Source of the DNA: DATJKD01 sp963834855
GTDB taxonomy: Bacteria; Pseudomonadota; Gammaproteobacteria; Steroidobacterales; Steroidobacteraceae
Assembly: GCA_963834855.1 (NCBI GenBank)
Contig: CAWIDH010000035.1
Coordinates: 62,001-126,000, forward strand
DNA: 64,000 nt
Direction: 5' to 3'
Positions 8,701 through 18,166 of this stretch are shown in pieces. A program made the translations under genes and the position numbers. Position 1 is the first letter of the stretch. The number at the start of each line of letters is the position of its first letter. The notes below the pieces were generated by a model, which did not search any database, had not been told where the DNA came from, and worked only from the letters and a program-made list of their open reading frames with translations.

Positions 8701-10534
8701 GTGAGCCTCGATTCGACGCGTGAGCTGCGCAACATCGCCATCATCGCGCACGTCGATCACGGCAAGACGACGCTGGTCGACCAGCTGCTGCGGCAGTCCG
8801 GCACGCTCGATGCGCGCAAGGCGCTTCCCGATCGCGTGATGGACTCGAACGCGCTCGAGCGCGAGCGCGGCATCACGATCCTGGCCAAGAACACCGCGAT
8901 CCGCTGGCGCGAGTTCCGGATCAACATCGTCGACACGCCGGGACACGCGGACTTCGGCGGCGAAGTCGAGCGCGTGCTGTCGATGGTCGATTCGGTGCTG
9001 CTGCTCGTGGATGCGGTGGATGGCCCGATGCCGCAGACGCGGTTCGTCACGCAGAAGGCGTTCGCGCACGGCCTGCGCCCGATCGTGGTGATCAACAAGA
9101 TCGACCGCCCCGAGGCGCGGCCGAACTGGGTGCTCGACCAGACCTTCGACCTGTTCGACCGGCTCGGTGCGACGGAGGCGCAGCTCGACTTCCCCGTGGT
9201 CTACACCTCGGCCCTGCAGGGATTCGCCTCGTACGACCCCGCGCACCGCGGCGGGGACATGACGCCGCTCTTCGAGGCGATCGTCCGTCACTGCCCGCCG
9301 CCGGAGGTAAACCGGGAGGGGCCCCTGCAGCTGCAGGTGTCGCAGCTCGACTACTCGAGCTACGTCGGCGCGATCGGCATCGGCCGGATCACGCGCGGCA
9401 CCATCCGCCGCAACATGCCGGTCGCCGTGGTCGACCGCGAGGGCGCGGCACGGCAGGAGCGGGTCATGCAGGTTCTCGGCTTCCTCGGGCTCGACCGCAT
9501 CGAGGTCGAGGAGGCAGCGGCCGGCGACATCGTCGCCTTCGCCGGGATCGAGCACCCGGCGATCTCGGACACGCTCTGCGATCCGGCACACCCCGAGCCG
9601 TTGCCGCCGCTCGTGGTGGACGAGCCCACGATCAGCATGACCTTCGAGGTGAACAACTCGCCGTTCTCGGGTCGCGAGGGGAAGTACCTGACCAGCCGCC
9701 AGATCCGCGAGCGCCTGCTGCGCGAGGCGCTGACCAACGTCGCGCTGCAAGGTCGAGGAAACGGACGACCCGGACAAGTTCAAGGTGTACGGGCGCGGCG
9801 AGCTGCACCTGGGCGTGCTGCTCGAGAACATGCGCCGAGAAGGCTACGAGATCGCGGTGTCGCGCCCGCGGGTCGTTACGAAGACCATCAACGGGCAGTT
9901 GAACGAGCCTTACGAGATCCTGGCGGTGGACATCGAGGATTCGAGCCAGGGTGCGGTGATGACCGCGCTCGGCAGCCGCGGGGCGCAGCTCACGGGAATG
10001 CATCCGGACGGCAAGGGCAGGGTGCGACTCGACTACCTGATCCCGGCACGCGGGCTGATCGGATTTCAGACCGAGTTCCGCACGCTGACCTCGGGACTCG
10101 GGCTGCTGTTCCACGTGTTCGACCACTACGCCCCGGTGCTCGACCGCGCCATCGCTGAGCGCCAGAACGGCGTGATGGTCGCCAACGCGCAGGGGACCGT
10201 GCTCGCCTATGCGCTCTTCAACCTGCAGGAGCGCGGCCGGCTGATGGTGGCCCACGGGGACGAGGTGTACGAAGGACAGATCGTCGGCATACACAGCCGC
10301 GACAACGACCTCGTCGTCAACCCGCTCAAGGCCAAGAAGCTCACCAACATCCGCGCCGCGGGCCGCGACGAGAACATCATCCTGGTGAGCCCGGTGCGCA
10401 TGACGCTCGAGCAGGCGATGGAGTTCATCGACGACGACGAGCTGGTCGAGGTGACGCCGGCCTCGATCCGCCTGCGCAAGCGCGCCCTCAAGGAGCACGA
10501 GCGCAAGCGCGCAGCCCGCTACGAAGAGGCCTGA
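8701..10534 (+). CDS. typA: Ribosome-associated GTPase TypA/BipA, one frame break
   Basis: Translational GTPase that binds the 70S ribosome and helps 50S assembly and stress adaptation. From the GTG at 8701: G1 AHVDHGKTT, G2 RERGITILAKN, G3 DTPGHADFGGE, G4 NKIDRPEA, G5 TSAL. The EF-G-like domains follow, with NNSPFSGREGKYLTSRQIR and, after the break, VYGRGELHLGVLLENMRREG and PARGLIGFQTEF. The frame changes at about 9748-9752; removing one A restores NVALQVEETDDPDKFKVYG, which fits the family. Repaired length is about 610 residues, normal. It is probably transcribed alone; downstream lies a large inverted repeat. Confidence 0.9.
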
Positions 10535-10574
10535 CCCCGGCCGCGGTGGCTGCTGCGCGCTGGCCACGGCTGCT

Positions 10575-11140
10575 GCTCGCCGGCGCCGGCCACAGTGGCT
10601 CGCTGCTCGCCGGCGCTCGGCCCGGGTGCCTCGCTGGGCCGCAGCCACGATCGAGGGTCGTTGCAGGGCTGAAGATGGTGCCCCGCACGTCGTGTCGGCG
10701 CACACCGTATCGGCAGCGGTATCGCGGAGTCGTCGAGGAGTCATGACTTCGGAGTGGTCCGCGACGTCTACCTGCGGCAGGTCGAGACGTCGTTGCGGCC
10801 CACGAGACACCCGGTCCAAACGCCGGCTCGCCGAGGCCGCGGTGGCCTCCGGTTCACTGATGCCGCAGTTGGTCACGAGCCGGCGTCTGGACGCGGTGTA
10901 TCCCAGCCGCGACGAGGCGTCGCGCGTGCGCAGGTGGACGTCGCGGACCACTCTGAGCGAAGGTCGCCTCGACGATTCCGCGATACCAACGACCGTTCGG
11001 CGTGCGCCGACACGAACGTGCGGGGCACCATCTTCAGCCGTGCAACGACCCTGACTCGTGGTGAGCGGCTGGGGATACACCGCGGCCGGGCGTCGGCGAG
11101 CAGCGAGCCACTGCGGCCGAGCGCCGCAGCGAGCCAGGCC
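10575..11140. repeat. Large imperfect inverted repeat in a convergent intergenic region
   Basis: The 625-bp gap between typA (+) and the GGDEF/EAL gene (-) is almost entirely one inverted repeat. Left arm about 10575-10830, right arm about 10876-11140, with a central spacer of about 45 nt bounded by CGCCGGCTCG/CGAGCCGGCG. Matching blocks in order outward to inward include AGTGGCTCGCTGCTCGCCG, GGTCGTTGCA, GGCTGAAGATGGTGCCCC, GAGTGGTCCGCGACGTC and GACGCCGGCTCG-like ends. The arms diverge by substitutions and small gaps. I see no transposase and no believable gene. It could be a non-autonomous element, two inverted copies of one repeat, or a bidirectional terminator region. Confidence 0.8.
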
Positions 11141-11159
11141 GGCGAGCGGGTCACCGCGG

Positions 11160-14100
11160 TCAGGCCGTGCGCCGGATCACGTCGGGGTCGCGGGCGACCA
11201 GGCTCTCGAGGTTCTCGACCGGCTGCGGCTCGGCGATGTGGTGGCCCTGGGCGTACTCGATGCCGACGTCGGCGAGCCGCGCGAGCACCTCGGCCGAATC
11301 CACGCGCTCCGCGATCGTCCGTATGCCCATCGTCTGGCCGATCTGCGCGATCGCCTCGACCAGGCCGCGGTCGATGCGGTCGTGCGCCACGTTGTGCATG
11401 AACTGGCCGTCGATCTTGAGAAAATCGACCGGCAGGTTCTTCAGGAAGATGAACGAGGAAAGCCCGCTGCCGAAATCGTCCAGCGAGAAGCGGCAACCGC
11501 GTGCGCGCAGCTCGCGGACGAAGTGCTTGGCGCTCGCGAGGCTGCTCATCGCCGCGGACTCGGTCATCTCGAAGCACAGGGCGCCCGTGCTCACGTCGGC
11601 TGCCTCCATTTCGGCTACGACGAAATCGAGGAACTGCTCGTCGTTGAGCGAGGTGGCGGAGATGTTGACGGCAAGGATGTAGGGTGCTCGGCGCATGTCG
11701 CCCCGGCGATGCGCGTGCTTCGAACAGGCCTGCCGTACGACCCAGCGGTCGAGCGCCGGCATGAGGTTGAAACGCTCCGCGGCCGGGATGAACTCCGACG
11801 GCTGGACGAGCTGGCCGCTCTCGTCCTTCATGCGCAGCAGCAGCTCGAAGTGCCGCAGCTTCTCGACACCGGCGCGGATCGGCACGATCGGCTGGCAGAC
11901 GAGCAGCAGCCGGTCGTCCTCGCAGGCGCGATGGATGCGCGACACCCACTGCATCTCGCGGTGCCGTTCGGGCGCGCGCCCCTGCAGGTAGGTCTGGATG
12001 CGGTTGCGGCCGGAGTCCTTCGCCGAGTAGCACGCGACGTCCGCTGCGCTCATCACGGCCGCCAGCGATTCCGAGTGCGTGGTGACCTCGGCGAGGCCGA
12101 TCGACACGCCGACGTTCATGACGCGATCCTGCCAGACGAAGCGGAAGTCCCGGATCGCCTGGCGCAGGTTCTCGGCGATCCGCTGCGCGGTCTCGAGCGT
12201 GCAGTCCTGGAGCAGCACGCCGAACTCGTCGCCCCCGAGCCGCGCCAGCGTGTCGGTGGTCCGGATGCGGGTCTGGACGACGCTGGTCAGCTGCTTGAGC
12301 AATCGATCGCCCGCCTGGTGACCGCAGGTGTCGTTGACGACCTTGAACTGGTCGAGGTCGAGGTAGAGCAGCACGTGGCTCACCCCTTCGCGGCTGCGCG
12401 CCGTCAGCAGGGCCTCGTTGAGGCGCGCCTCGAATTCCCGGCGGTTGATGAGCCCGGTGAGGGCGTCGTGGCTCGCCTGGTAGACGAGCGCGCGCTGCAG
12501 CCGCCGCTCCTGGCTCACGTCGTGAAAGACCATCACGACGCCGACCAGCCGACCGCCGCGATCGCGGATCGGCGCCGCGGAGTCCTGGATCGAGATCTCG
12601 ATGCCGCGGCGGTTGATGAGCAGCGACTGCTCGACCATCTCGACCATGCGCCCCTCGCGCAGGCAGCGCACGATCGGGTTCTCGATCGGCAGCCGCGTCG
12701 ACTCGCCGACGAGGTGGAAGACCTCGCCGACCGGCCGTCCCGCCGCCTCGACCGAGTCCCAGCCGGTCAGTTGTTCGGCCACCGGGTTCAGGTACTCGAT
12801 ACGGCCCTCGGCGTCGGCGGTGATCACCGCGTCGCCGATCGATTCCAGCGTGACCTGTGCCTTCTCCTTCTCCTCGAAGAGCTGCACCTCGGCCTGCTTG
12901 CGCACCGTGATGTCCGCGATCGTGCCCTCGTGCCCGACGGTCTGGCCGTGCTCGTCGCGCACCAGGCGCGCGTTCTCGACCACCGTGATGACCCCGCCGT
13001 CGCGCCTGCGGAGCTGATATTCGGCGTTTCGCACGAGGCCGTCCCGCTCGAGGCCGGTCATGACGGCGTCGCGATCGGCGGCGTTGACGTAAAGGTCGCG
13101 CGTCGTCGGAAGGGCGAGCAGTTCCTCGGCGTGCTCGTAGCCCAGCATCTGCACGAGCGCCGGATTGACCGATTCGAGGCGCCCGTCGGCGGTGGCCCGG
13201 TAGACGCCTTCGATGACATTCTCGAAGAGGCCCCGATACCGCCCCTCGCTGCGCCGAAGCGCCTCCTCCCCGCGCTTGCGCTCGATCGCGATGCCGGCGA
13301 GCGCTGTCAGGCGCGCCATCAGTTCGAAGTCCCGTTTCAAGGGGCTGCGCGGCTGGCGGAAGTAGAGCGCGACCGTGCCGACCATCCTGCCGTCGGAGAC
13401 GCGGATGGGCGTGGACCAGCAGGCGCGCAGCCCGGCGGCGAGCGCGGGTTTGCGCAGGTTCTCCCAAAGCGCATCGCGCGCGATCTCGGCCACGACGACC
13501 TGCCGCTGCAGGAAGATGGCCGCCGCGCAGGAGCCGTTGCGCGCCGCGATCGCCACTTCCCCGATCGCGGCGAGGAATTCCCGCGGCAGGCGCTGTCCCG
13601 CGACGTGGCGCAGGCCGGCCGACGACTCGTCGTAGGTCGACACCGTGCAGAGCGCGTCCGGGGTGACGCGCTCGGCGGTCTCGGCGATCGCCTCGAGGGT
13701 CGCAGACAGGTCGACGTTGCCGGTGATCCGCTCGAAGACGCGCCGCTCGCCCGCCGCGAGCAGCTCGCTGCGCTTGCGCTCCGTGATGTCGGTGATGCTG
13801 CCGCGGATCAGGCGCCGGCCCGACGACGGCAGCCGAACGAGCCTCACCTCGCAGGGTATGTCGTGCCCATGCGCGTCGCGGTGCAGCCATTCGAAGCACG
13901 GCGCCTCACCCGCGAGCGCGCGATCGATGTAGCCCCGGGCGATGCCGAAGGATGGCGTGCCGTCGGGCTGTTCCGGCGGACTGATCCTTTCCGGTCCGGC
14001 CGCAAGCAGTTCCTCGCGCGACATCTTGAAGAATCGCACGGCGTTGTCGTTGCACTCGACGAAGTGCCCGGCGTCCGTGTCGAGGACGACGATCGCCTCC

Positions 14101-14729
14101 GGCGCGTTCTCGACCAGCGTCCGATAGCGCGCCTCGCTTTCCCTGATCGCTGCCTCGGCGAGCTTGCGATCCGTCGTGTCGCGCAGGCAGACGATGTAGA
14201 CCGAGCGCCGGTCGAGTCGCACCTTGCTCACGCCGATCTCGGCGTCGAAGAGCGTGCCGTTGCGGTGCCGGCCGCGGGTCTCGCGCGGCGCCAGGTCGAA
14301 CTGCGTGTCCTCGACGGATTCCGCAAGCTCGTCGAGCGCGCCGGTGAGCCGCGGATGGCGGGCCAGCGACGGGATCAGCAGATCAAGCCGGCGATCCCGC
14401 ACCTCGGCCTCGTCGTAGCCGAACACGCGTTCACCCGTCGTGTTCATGGTCTCGATGCGGCCGATTTCGTCCACCGTCAGGATCGCGTCCTTCACGTGGT
14501 CGACGATCGCCTGCAGCTGCACGGCGGCGTTTTCGCGGACTTCGCGCGCCGCGGCCGTGGTTTCGTCGGCCAGCAGCTTCATCGACCGGACGACACCGCG
14601 CCGCTCGTCGTCCCACTCGGCATAGGCCGCGCTCACGGACAGCAGGAGCTTGCGGACGTCGGGCGGTCCGTCTGCCTCGCGTGCCTCGTCGAGCTGTTTG
14701 CTGAGTAGTGGATGCATGTTCACCGCCAT
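11160..14729 (-). CDS. PAS/GAF-sensor GGDEF-EAL cyclic-di-GMP protein
   Basis: 1189-residue soluble signalling protein with four PAS-like domains, a GAF domain, and C-terminal GGDEF and EAL domains. Approximate order: PAS 60-185, PAS 195-320, GAF 325-480, PAS 490-610, PAS 615-740, GGDEF 745-910, EAL 920-1175. The cyclase site is canonical (ARLGGDEFG, near residue 831) with an RTTD inhibitory site five residues before it. The phosphodiesterase residues all appear: Glu in FELLLR, VNIS, FEMTES, SLDDFGSG, LKIDG, AERVD and AQGHH. Both synthesis and breakdown of c-di-GMP are thus possible. No membrane segment is seen. The ATG at 14729 is used; MHPLL 12 nt further in is an alternative. Confidence 0.88.
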   Translation of the reverse strand: MAVNMHPLLSKQLDEAREADGPPDVRKLLLSVSAAYAEWDDERRGVVRSMKLLADETTAAAREVRENAAVQLQAIVDHVKDAILTVDEIGRIETMNTTGERVFGYDEAEVRDRRLDLLIPSLARHPRLTGALDELAESVEDTQFDLAPRETRGRHRNGTLFDAEIGVSKVRLDRRSVYIVCLRDTTDRKLAEAAIRESEARYRTLVENAPEAIVVLDTDAGHFVECNDNAVRFFKMSREELLAAGPERISPPEQPDGTPSFGIARGYIDRALAGEAPCFEWLHRDAHGHDIPCEVRLVRLPSSGRRLIRGSITDITERKRSELLAAGERRVFERITGNVDLSATLEAIAETAERVTPDALCTVSTYDESSAGLRHVAGQRLPREFLAAIGEVAIAARNGSCAAAIFLQRQVVVAEIARDALWENLRKPALAAGLRACWSTPIRVSDGRMVGTVALYFRQPRSPLKRDFELMARLTALAGIAIERKRGEEALRRSEGRYRGLFENVIEGVYRATADGRLESVNPALVQMLGYEHAEELLALPTTRDLYVNAADRDAVMTGLERDGLVRNAEYQLRRRDGGVITVVENARLVRDEHGQTVGHEGTIADITVRKQAEVQLFEEKEKAQVTLESIGDAVITADAEGRIEYLNPVAEQLTGWDSVEAAGRPVGEVFHLVGESTRLPIENPIVRCLREGRMVEMVEQSLLINRRGIEISIQDSAAPIRDRGGRLVGVVMVFHDVSQERRLQRALVYQASHDALTGLINRREFEARLNEALLTARSREGVSHVLLYLDLDQFKVVNDTCGHQAGDRLLKQLTSVVQTRIRTTDTLARLGGDEFGVLLQDCTLETAQRIAENLRQAIRDFRFVWQDRVMNVGVSIGLAEVTTHSESLAAVMSAADVACYSAKDSGRNRIQTYLQGRAPERHREMQWVSRIHRACEDDRLLLVCQPIVPIRAGVEKLRHFELLLRMKDESGQLVQPSEFIPAAERFNLMPALDRWVVRQACSKHAHRRGDMRRAPYILAVNISATSLNDEQFLDFVVAEMEAADVSTGALCFEMTESAAMSSLASAKHFVRELRARGCRFSLDDFGSGLSSFIFLKNLPVDFLKIDGQFMHNVAHDRIDRGLVEAIAQIGQTMGIRTIAERVDSAEVLARLADVGIEYAQGHHIAEPQPVENLESLVARDPDVIRRTA

Positions 14730-14953
14730 GCCCGGCGGAGCACGGCGAAGGCCCGCAGCAGGTCGGCCGCGCGCCGGTCAAGGAGATGTCCCGTGCCCCT
14801 GGTGGCGGCTCCCGCGCGGTTCGGTCTCCCCGCGCGAAGGGCCACCCGAGAGCCCAGGGCCCGTTCCGCGGCGCGCACGAAGTCCACCGGCCGAATTCCC
14901 AACCGGCGCATGCGATCGACGTTACCCTGGACTGTCCGGGAAGCTCGATCCAT
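14720..14953 (-). CDS. Small hypothetical ORF overlapping the GGDEF/EAL start
   Basis: A 77-residue frame starting MDRASRTVQGNVDRMRRLG, very rich in Arg and Ala, whose stop overlaps the first bases of the GGDEF/EAL gene. The overlap would allow translational coupling. I do not recognise the sequence, and random ORFs are common in DNA of this composition. The remainder of the gap up to 15109 shows nothing else I can support. Confidence 0.25.
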   Translation of the reverse strand: MDRASRTVQGNVDRMRRLGIRPVDFVRAAERALGSRVALRAGRPNRAGAATRGTGHLLDRRAADLLRAFAVLRRAWR

Positions 14954-15109
14954 CGCTGCCACGCAAAGCCGCACCACTCCCCGAGCGAGCGGCGTCGCAG
15001 GGATAGTAGGCGTCCGCGTACACGGACAGGTGTGACGTGGGTCGCATTCGAGGCTGGCCTCGCCCCGTGCGCCCGGTACAATCGTCACTCCGCCCGTCAC
15101 CGCCTATCC

Positions 15110-15955
15110 ATGACCCGACCTGCGACCGCACATGCCCCCGGCAGTCTCGTGCTCGGGCCGGACGATCCGCCCCCCTTCGTCGTCCTGAACGAACACGGCT
15201 CCGCGCCTGCCCTGCTCGTATGCGACCACGCGAGTCGTGCGTTTCCGCAGGCGCTCGGCAGGCTCGGGTTGCCGGAGCTGTCCACCTGGCAGCACATCGC
15301 CTGGGACATCGGCGCCGCGGAGCTCACCCGTGGCCTGGCTTCCGCGCTCGATGCGCCCGCCGTGCTCGCCGGGTACTCGCGGCTGGTCGTCGACTGCAAC
15401 CGGCGCCCGGATGATGCCGAGTCGATGCGCGGGGCGAGCGACGGACAGCAGGTCCCGGGCAACCAGGCGCTCTCGGACTTCGACCGCAGGCGGCGTCTGG
15501 CCTGCTTCTTCGACCCGTACCACGAGGCGATCGCGGCGATGCTCGGCGGCTTCCGGGCGCGCGGCGTCGTGCCGCTCTTCGTCTCGGTCCACACCTTCAC
15601 GCCGACGATGGGCGGTCAGGAGCGGCCGTGGCACGTCGGCGTGCTTTGGGACGGGGACGAGGCGAGCGCAAGCCATCTCATCGAGGGCCTCAGGGCGGAG
15701 CAGGGGCTCGTGGTCGGGGATAACGAACCATACAGCGGCAAGCATCCGGCCGACTACACCGTGCACCAGCACGCCGAGACGGCCGGGCTGCCCCACGTCT
15801 GCCTGGAGATCCGGCAGGACCAGTTCGAATCACCGGCGGGGACGGAACGCTGGGTGCGGCGGCTCGCCCGGCTGATCGGCCCGATGCTGCGCGACTCCAA
15901 CCTCCGGCGGCTGCGTCCGGGAGCGGCCAGTTGGCAACGCGCGATCCACCGCTGA
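15110..15955 (+). CDS. N-formylglutamate amidohydrolase family protein
   Basis: 281 residues of the N-formylglutamate amidohydrolase (HutG-like) family, zinc hydrolases that split formate or an acyl group from glutamate-type substrates. Family features seen: LLVCDHASRAFP near residue 45, LVVDCNRRPDD, SVHTFTPTMGG and CLEIRQDQFESPAG. No his-degradation genes are nearby, so classic histidine catabolism is doubtful. The start is the ATG at 15110. It overlaps the next gene (YbdK ligase) by 25 nt, which suggests joint function on a glutamate-linked amide or peptide. The true substrate is unknown. Confidence 0.85.
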   Translation: MTRPATAHAPGSLVLGPDDPPPFVVLNEHGSAPALLVCDHASRAFPQALGRLGLPELSTWQHIAWDIGAAELTRGLASALDAPAVLAGYSRLVVDCNRRPDDAESMRGASDGQQVPGNQALSDFDRRRRLACFFDPYHEAIAAMLGGFRARGVVPLFVSVHTFTPTMGGQERPWHVGVLWDGDEASASHLIEGLRAEQGLVVGDNEPYSGKHPADYTVHQHAETAGLPHVCLEIRQDQFESPAGTERWVRRLARLIGPMLRDSNLRRLRPGAASWQRAIHR

Positions 15956-17064
15956 GCATCGGCCTCGAGGAAGAGTACCTGCTGGTCGATCGCGAGACCG
16001 GTTCCGTCGCGAGCGAGCCGCCGCAGGACCTGTTCACCGAGCTCAACACACGCACCGCCGGGCGGGCGTTTCCCGAGTTCCTGCGGTCGCAGGTCGAGGT
16101 CGCGACGCCGGTCTGTCGCAGCGTCGCAGAGGCGCGCAGCGAGCTCGCGCAATTGCGCGCGGCCGTGGTCGAGGTCGCCGGCCGATTCGGGCTCGCGCCG
16201 ATCGCGTCGTCGACGCACCCGTTTTCGCTGTCGTCCAGCCAGAAGCGCACCGACAAGGAGCGCTACGTCGCCTTGCTCGAGGAAATGCAGGGCGCCGCGC
16301 GGCGCATGATGATCTGCGGCCTGCACGTCCACGTCGGCATCGACGACGATGAGCTGCGCATCGACCTGATGAACCAGCTCACCTACTTCCTGCCGCACCT
16401 GCTGGCGCTCTCGTGCAGCTCGCCGTTCTGGGAGGGCGAGCGGACGGGCCTCATGTCCTTCCGGATGCTGGTGTTCAACGCGGTGCCTCGAACCGGCCTG
16501 CCCGAGCCCTTCCCGAGCTGGAGCGAGTACCGCCGGCACACCGACACGCTGATCGAGACCGGGGTCATCGTCGACACGTCCCGCATCTGGTGGGACCTGC
16601 GTCCAAGCGCGCGCTATCCAACGCTCGAGACGCGCGTCATGGACTGCTGCACGACGCTCGAGGACGCGATCCGGCTCGCAGCGCTCAACCAGTGCCTGAT
16701 CCGCGCGCTGTACCGGCTGCGCCGGGGCAACCAGCGCTGGCGCGGCTATCCACTGCTGCTCGTCGGGGAGAATCGCTGGCGGGCGATGCGCTATTCCTTC
16801 GACGCCGGACTGCTCGACCTGGGCCAGCAGCAGATCCGGCCCTTTGCTGCGTTGCTCGAAGAGCTGATCGAGCTCGTGCGGGACGATGCCGAGGCGCTCG
16901 GCTGCGTCGCCGAGGTCGAGGGACTGCGCCGCATCACGGAGCGAGGCACGAGCGCGCATCGGCAGCTCGCGGTCTACGAGCAGGCGCTGAAGAATGGCGC
17001 CGACGAGCCGGCCGCGCTGCGAGCAGTCGTCGACTGGCTCGTGACCGAGACCGCGCGCTGCTGA
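15931..17064 (+). CDS. ybdK: YbdK-family carboxylate-amine ligase (GCS2)
   Basis: ATP-dependent carboxylate-amine ligase of the glutamate-cysteine ligase type 2 superfamily, 377 residues. Motifs: SIGLEEEYLLVD at the N-terminus, ICGLHVHVGIDD (metal/nucleotide site), WWDLRPSARYPTLETRVMD, and GENRWRAMRYSFDA near the end. E. coli YbdK has weak gamma-glutamylcysteine ligase activity; the natural substrate is unsettled. The TTG start at 15931 lies inside the previous gene, and no better ATG precedes GLEEE. The overlapping amidohydrolase suggests that one enzyme makes and the other breaks a glutamyl amide. Confidence 0.88.
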   Translation: MATRDPPLSIGLEEEYLLVDRETGSVASEPPQDLFTELNTRTAGRAFPEFLRSQVEVATPVCRSVAEARSELAQLRAAVVEVAGRFGLAPIASSTHPFSLSSSQKRTDKERYVALLEEMQGAARRMMICGLHVHVGIDDDELRIDLMNQLTYFLPHLLALSCSSPFWEGERTGLMSFRMLVFNAVPRTGLPEPFPSWSEYRRHTDTLIETGVIVDTSRIWWDLRPSARYPTLETRVMDCCTTLEDAIRLAALNQCLIRALYRLRRGNQRWRGYPLLLVGENRWRAMRYSFDAGLLDLGQQQIRPFAALLEELIELVRDDAEALGCVAEVEGLRRITERGTSAHRQLAVYEQALKNGADEPAALRAVVDWLVTETARC

Positions 17065-17071
17065 GGGGCCG

Positions 17072-18115
17072 GTGTCCGTTCCCCCATGCAAACGCCAGGT
17101 CAGCGTCGCGCCCATGATGGCGTACACGGACCGGCATTTCCGTTACCTGCTGCGACTGATCAGCCCGTCGGCGCTGCTGTACACCGAAATGGTGACTGCG
17201 CAGGCCGTGGCCCACGGCCGCTCCGAGCGCCTGCTCGCCTTCGATCCGGCGGAGCACCCGGTCGCGCTGCAGCTGGGTGGCTCGGATCCGCGGTTGCTCG
17301 CGTCGGCTGCACGCGCCGGCGCCGAGTTTGGCTACGACGAAATCAACCTGAACGTCGGTTGTCCGAGCGAGCGCGTCCGCAGCGGGCGCTTCGGCGCGTG
17401 CCTGATGGCCGAGCCCGGGCTCGTGGCGGACTGCCTGCGAGCAATGATCGAGGCCGTGCCCGGGTTGCCCGTCACGGTCAAGTGCCGCATCGGCATCGAC
17501 GAACAGGACGATTACGAATTCTTCGAGCGTTTCGTGAACACCCTCGCCGCTGCAGGCGTACGCGTCTTCATCGTGCATGCGCGCAAGGCGTACCTCTCGG
17601 GACTGAGCCCGCGCGAGAACCGCGACATCCCGCCGCTGCGCTACGAGATCCCGTTGCGTCTCAAGCGCGAGAACCCGGAGCTGACCGTGGTGCTGAACGG
17701 CGGCCTGCGCACCGCGGCCGAGGCACGGCGGTGGCTCGCGCACTTCGACGGCGTGATGTTCGGCCGCCAGGCATGCGAGGATCCCTGGCTCCTTGCGCAG
17801 CTGCACGCCGAGCTCGTGCCGGGCGGCACGATCCCGACGCGCGCGAGCGTGGTCGCGCGGTATGCTGACTACGTCGACCGGCAGCTCGCCTGCGGCCACC
17901 GGCCCGCGGCGCTGCTGCGGCACGCGCATGCGCTTTACACCGGGTTTCCCGGTGCCCGGTCCTGGCGGCGTGCCCTGAGCGAGCACGGCAGGCGTCCCGC
18001 CGCGGACGGCGACATCCTGCGTCGTTCGCTGCCCGCGCTGCACACGGCCGCGCACGACGCCAGTCGGCAGCCAGGTGCCCGGACGGCCGACGCGGCCGCC
18101 CAGGCGGGACCCTGA
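17072..18115 (+). CDS. dusA: tRNA-dihydrouridine(20/20a) synthase
   Basis: Flavin enzyme reducing U20/U20a in the tRNA D-loop with NADPH. The 347-residue TIM-barrel protein shows SVAPMMAYTDRHFRYLLRL near the start, the catalytic Cys in NLNVGCPSERV, VTVKCRIGIDE, FIVHARKAYLSGLSPRENR and GVMFGRQACEDPW. The SPRENR loop is characteristic of DusA rather than DusB or DusC. The start is the GTG at 17072, only 7 nt after the YbdK stop. The last ~25 residues are Ala/Arg-rich and variable. Confidence 0.92.
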   Translation: MSVPPCKRQVSVAPMMAYTDRHFRYLLRLISPSALLYTEMVTAQAVAHGRSERLLAFDPAEHPVALQLGGSDPRLLASAARAGAEFGYDEINLNVGCPSERVRSGRFGACLMAEPGLVADCLRAMIEAVPGLPVTVKCRIGIDEQDDYEFFERFVNTLAAAGVRVFIVHARKAYLSGLSPRENRDIPPLRYEIPLRLKRENPELTVVLNGGLRTAAEARRWLAHFDGVMFGRQACEDPWLLAQLHAELVPGGTIPTRASVVARYADYVDRQLACGHRPAALLRHAHALYTGFPGARSWRRALSEHGRRPAADGDILRRSLPALHTAAHDASRQPGARTADAAAQAGP

Positions 18116-18166
18116 ACACCCCATCTGTATAATTCCACGGCAGCCGGCCACGGCTGGGGTAGCGGC

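Noticed and set aside
10535..11159. A protein gene inside the typA / GGDEF-EAL gap
   Set aside because: Both strands give similar ORFs only because the region is an inverted repeat; no start site or family motif supports coding.
11058..14708. A 1216-codon plus-strand open frame opposite the GGDEF/EAL gene
   Set aside because: Antisense shadow: the minus strand encodes canonical GGDEF, EAL and PAS motifs; the plus frame has none.
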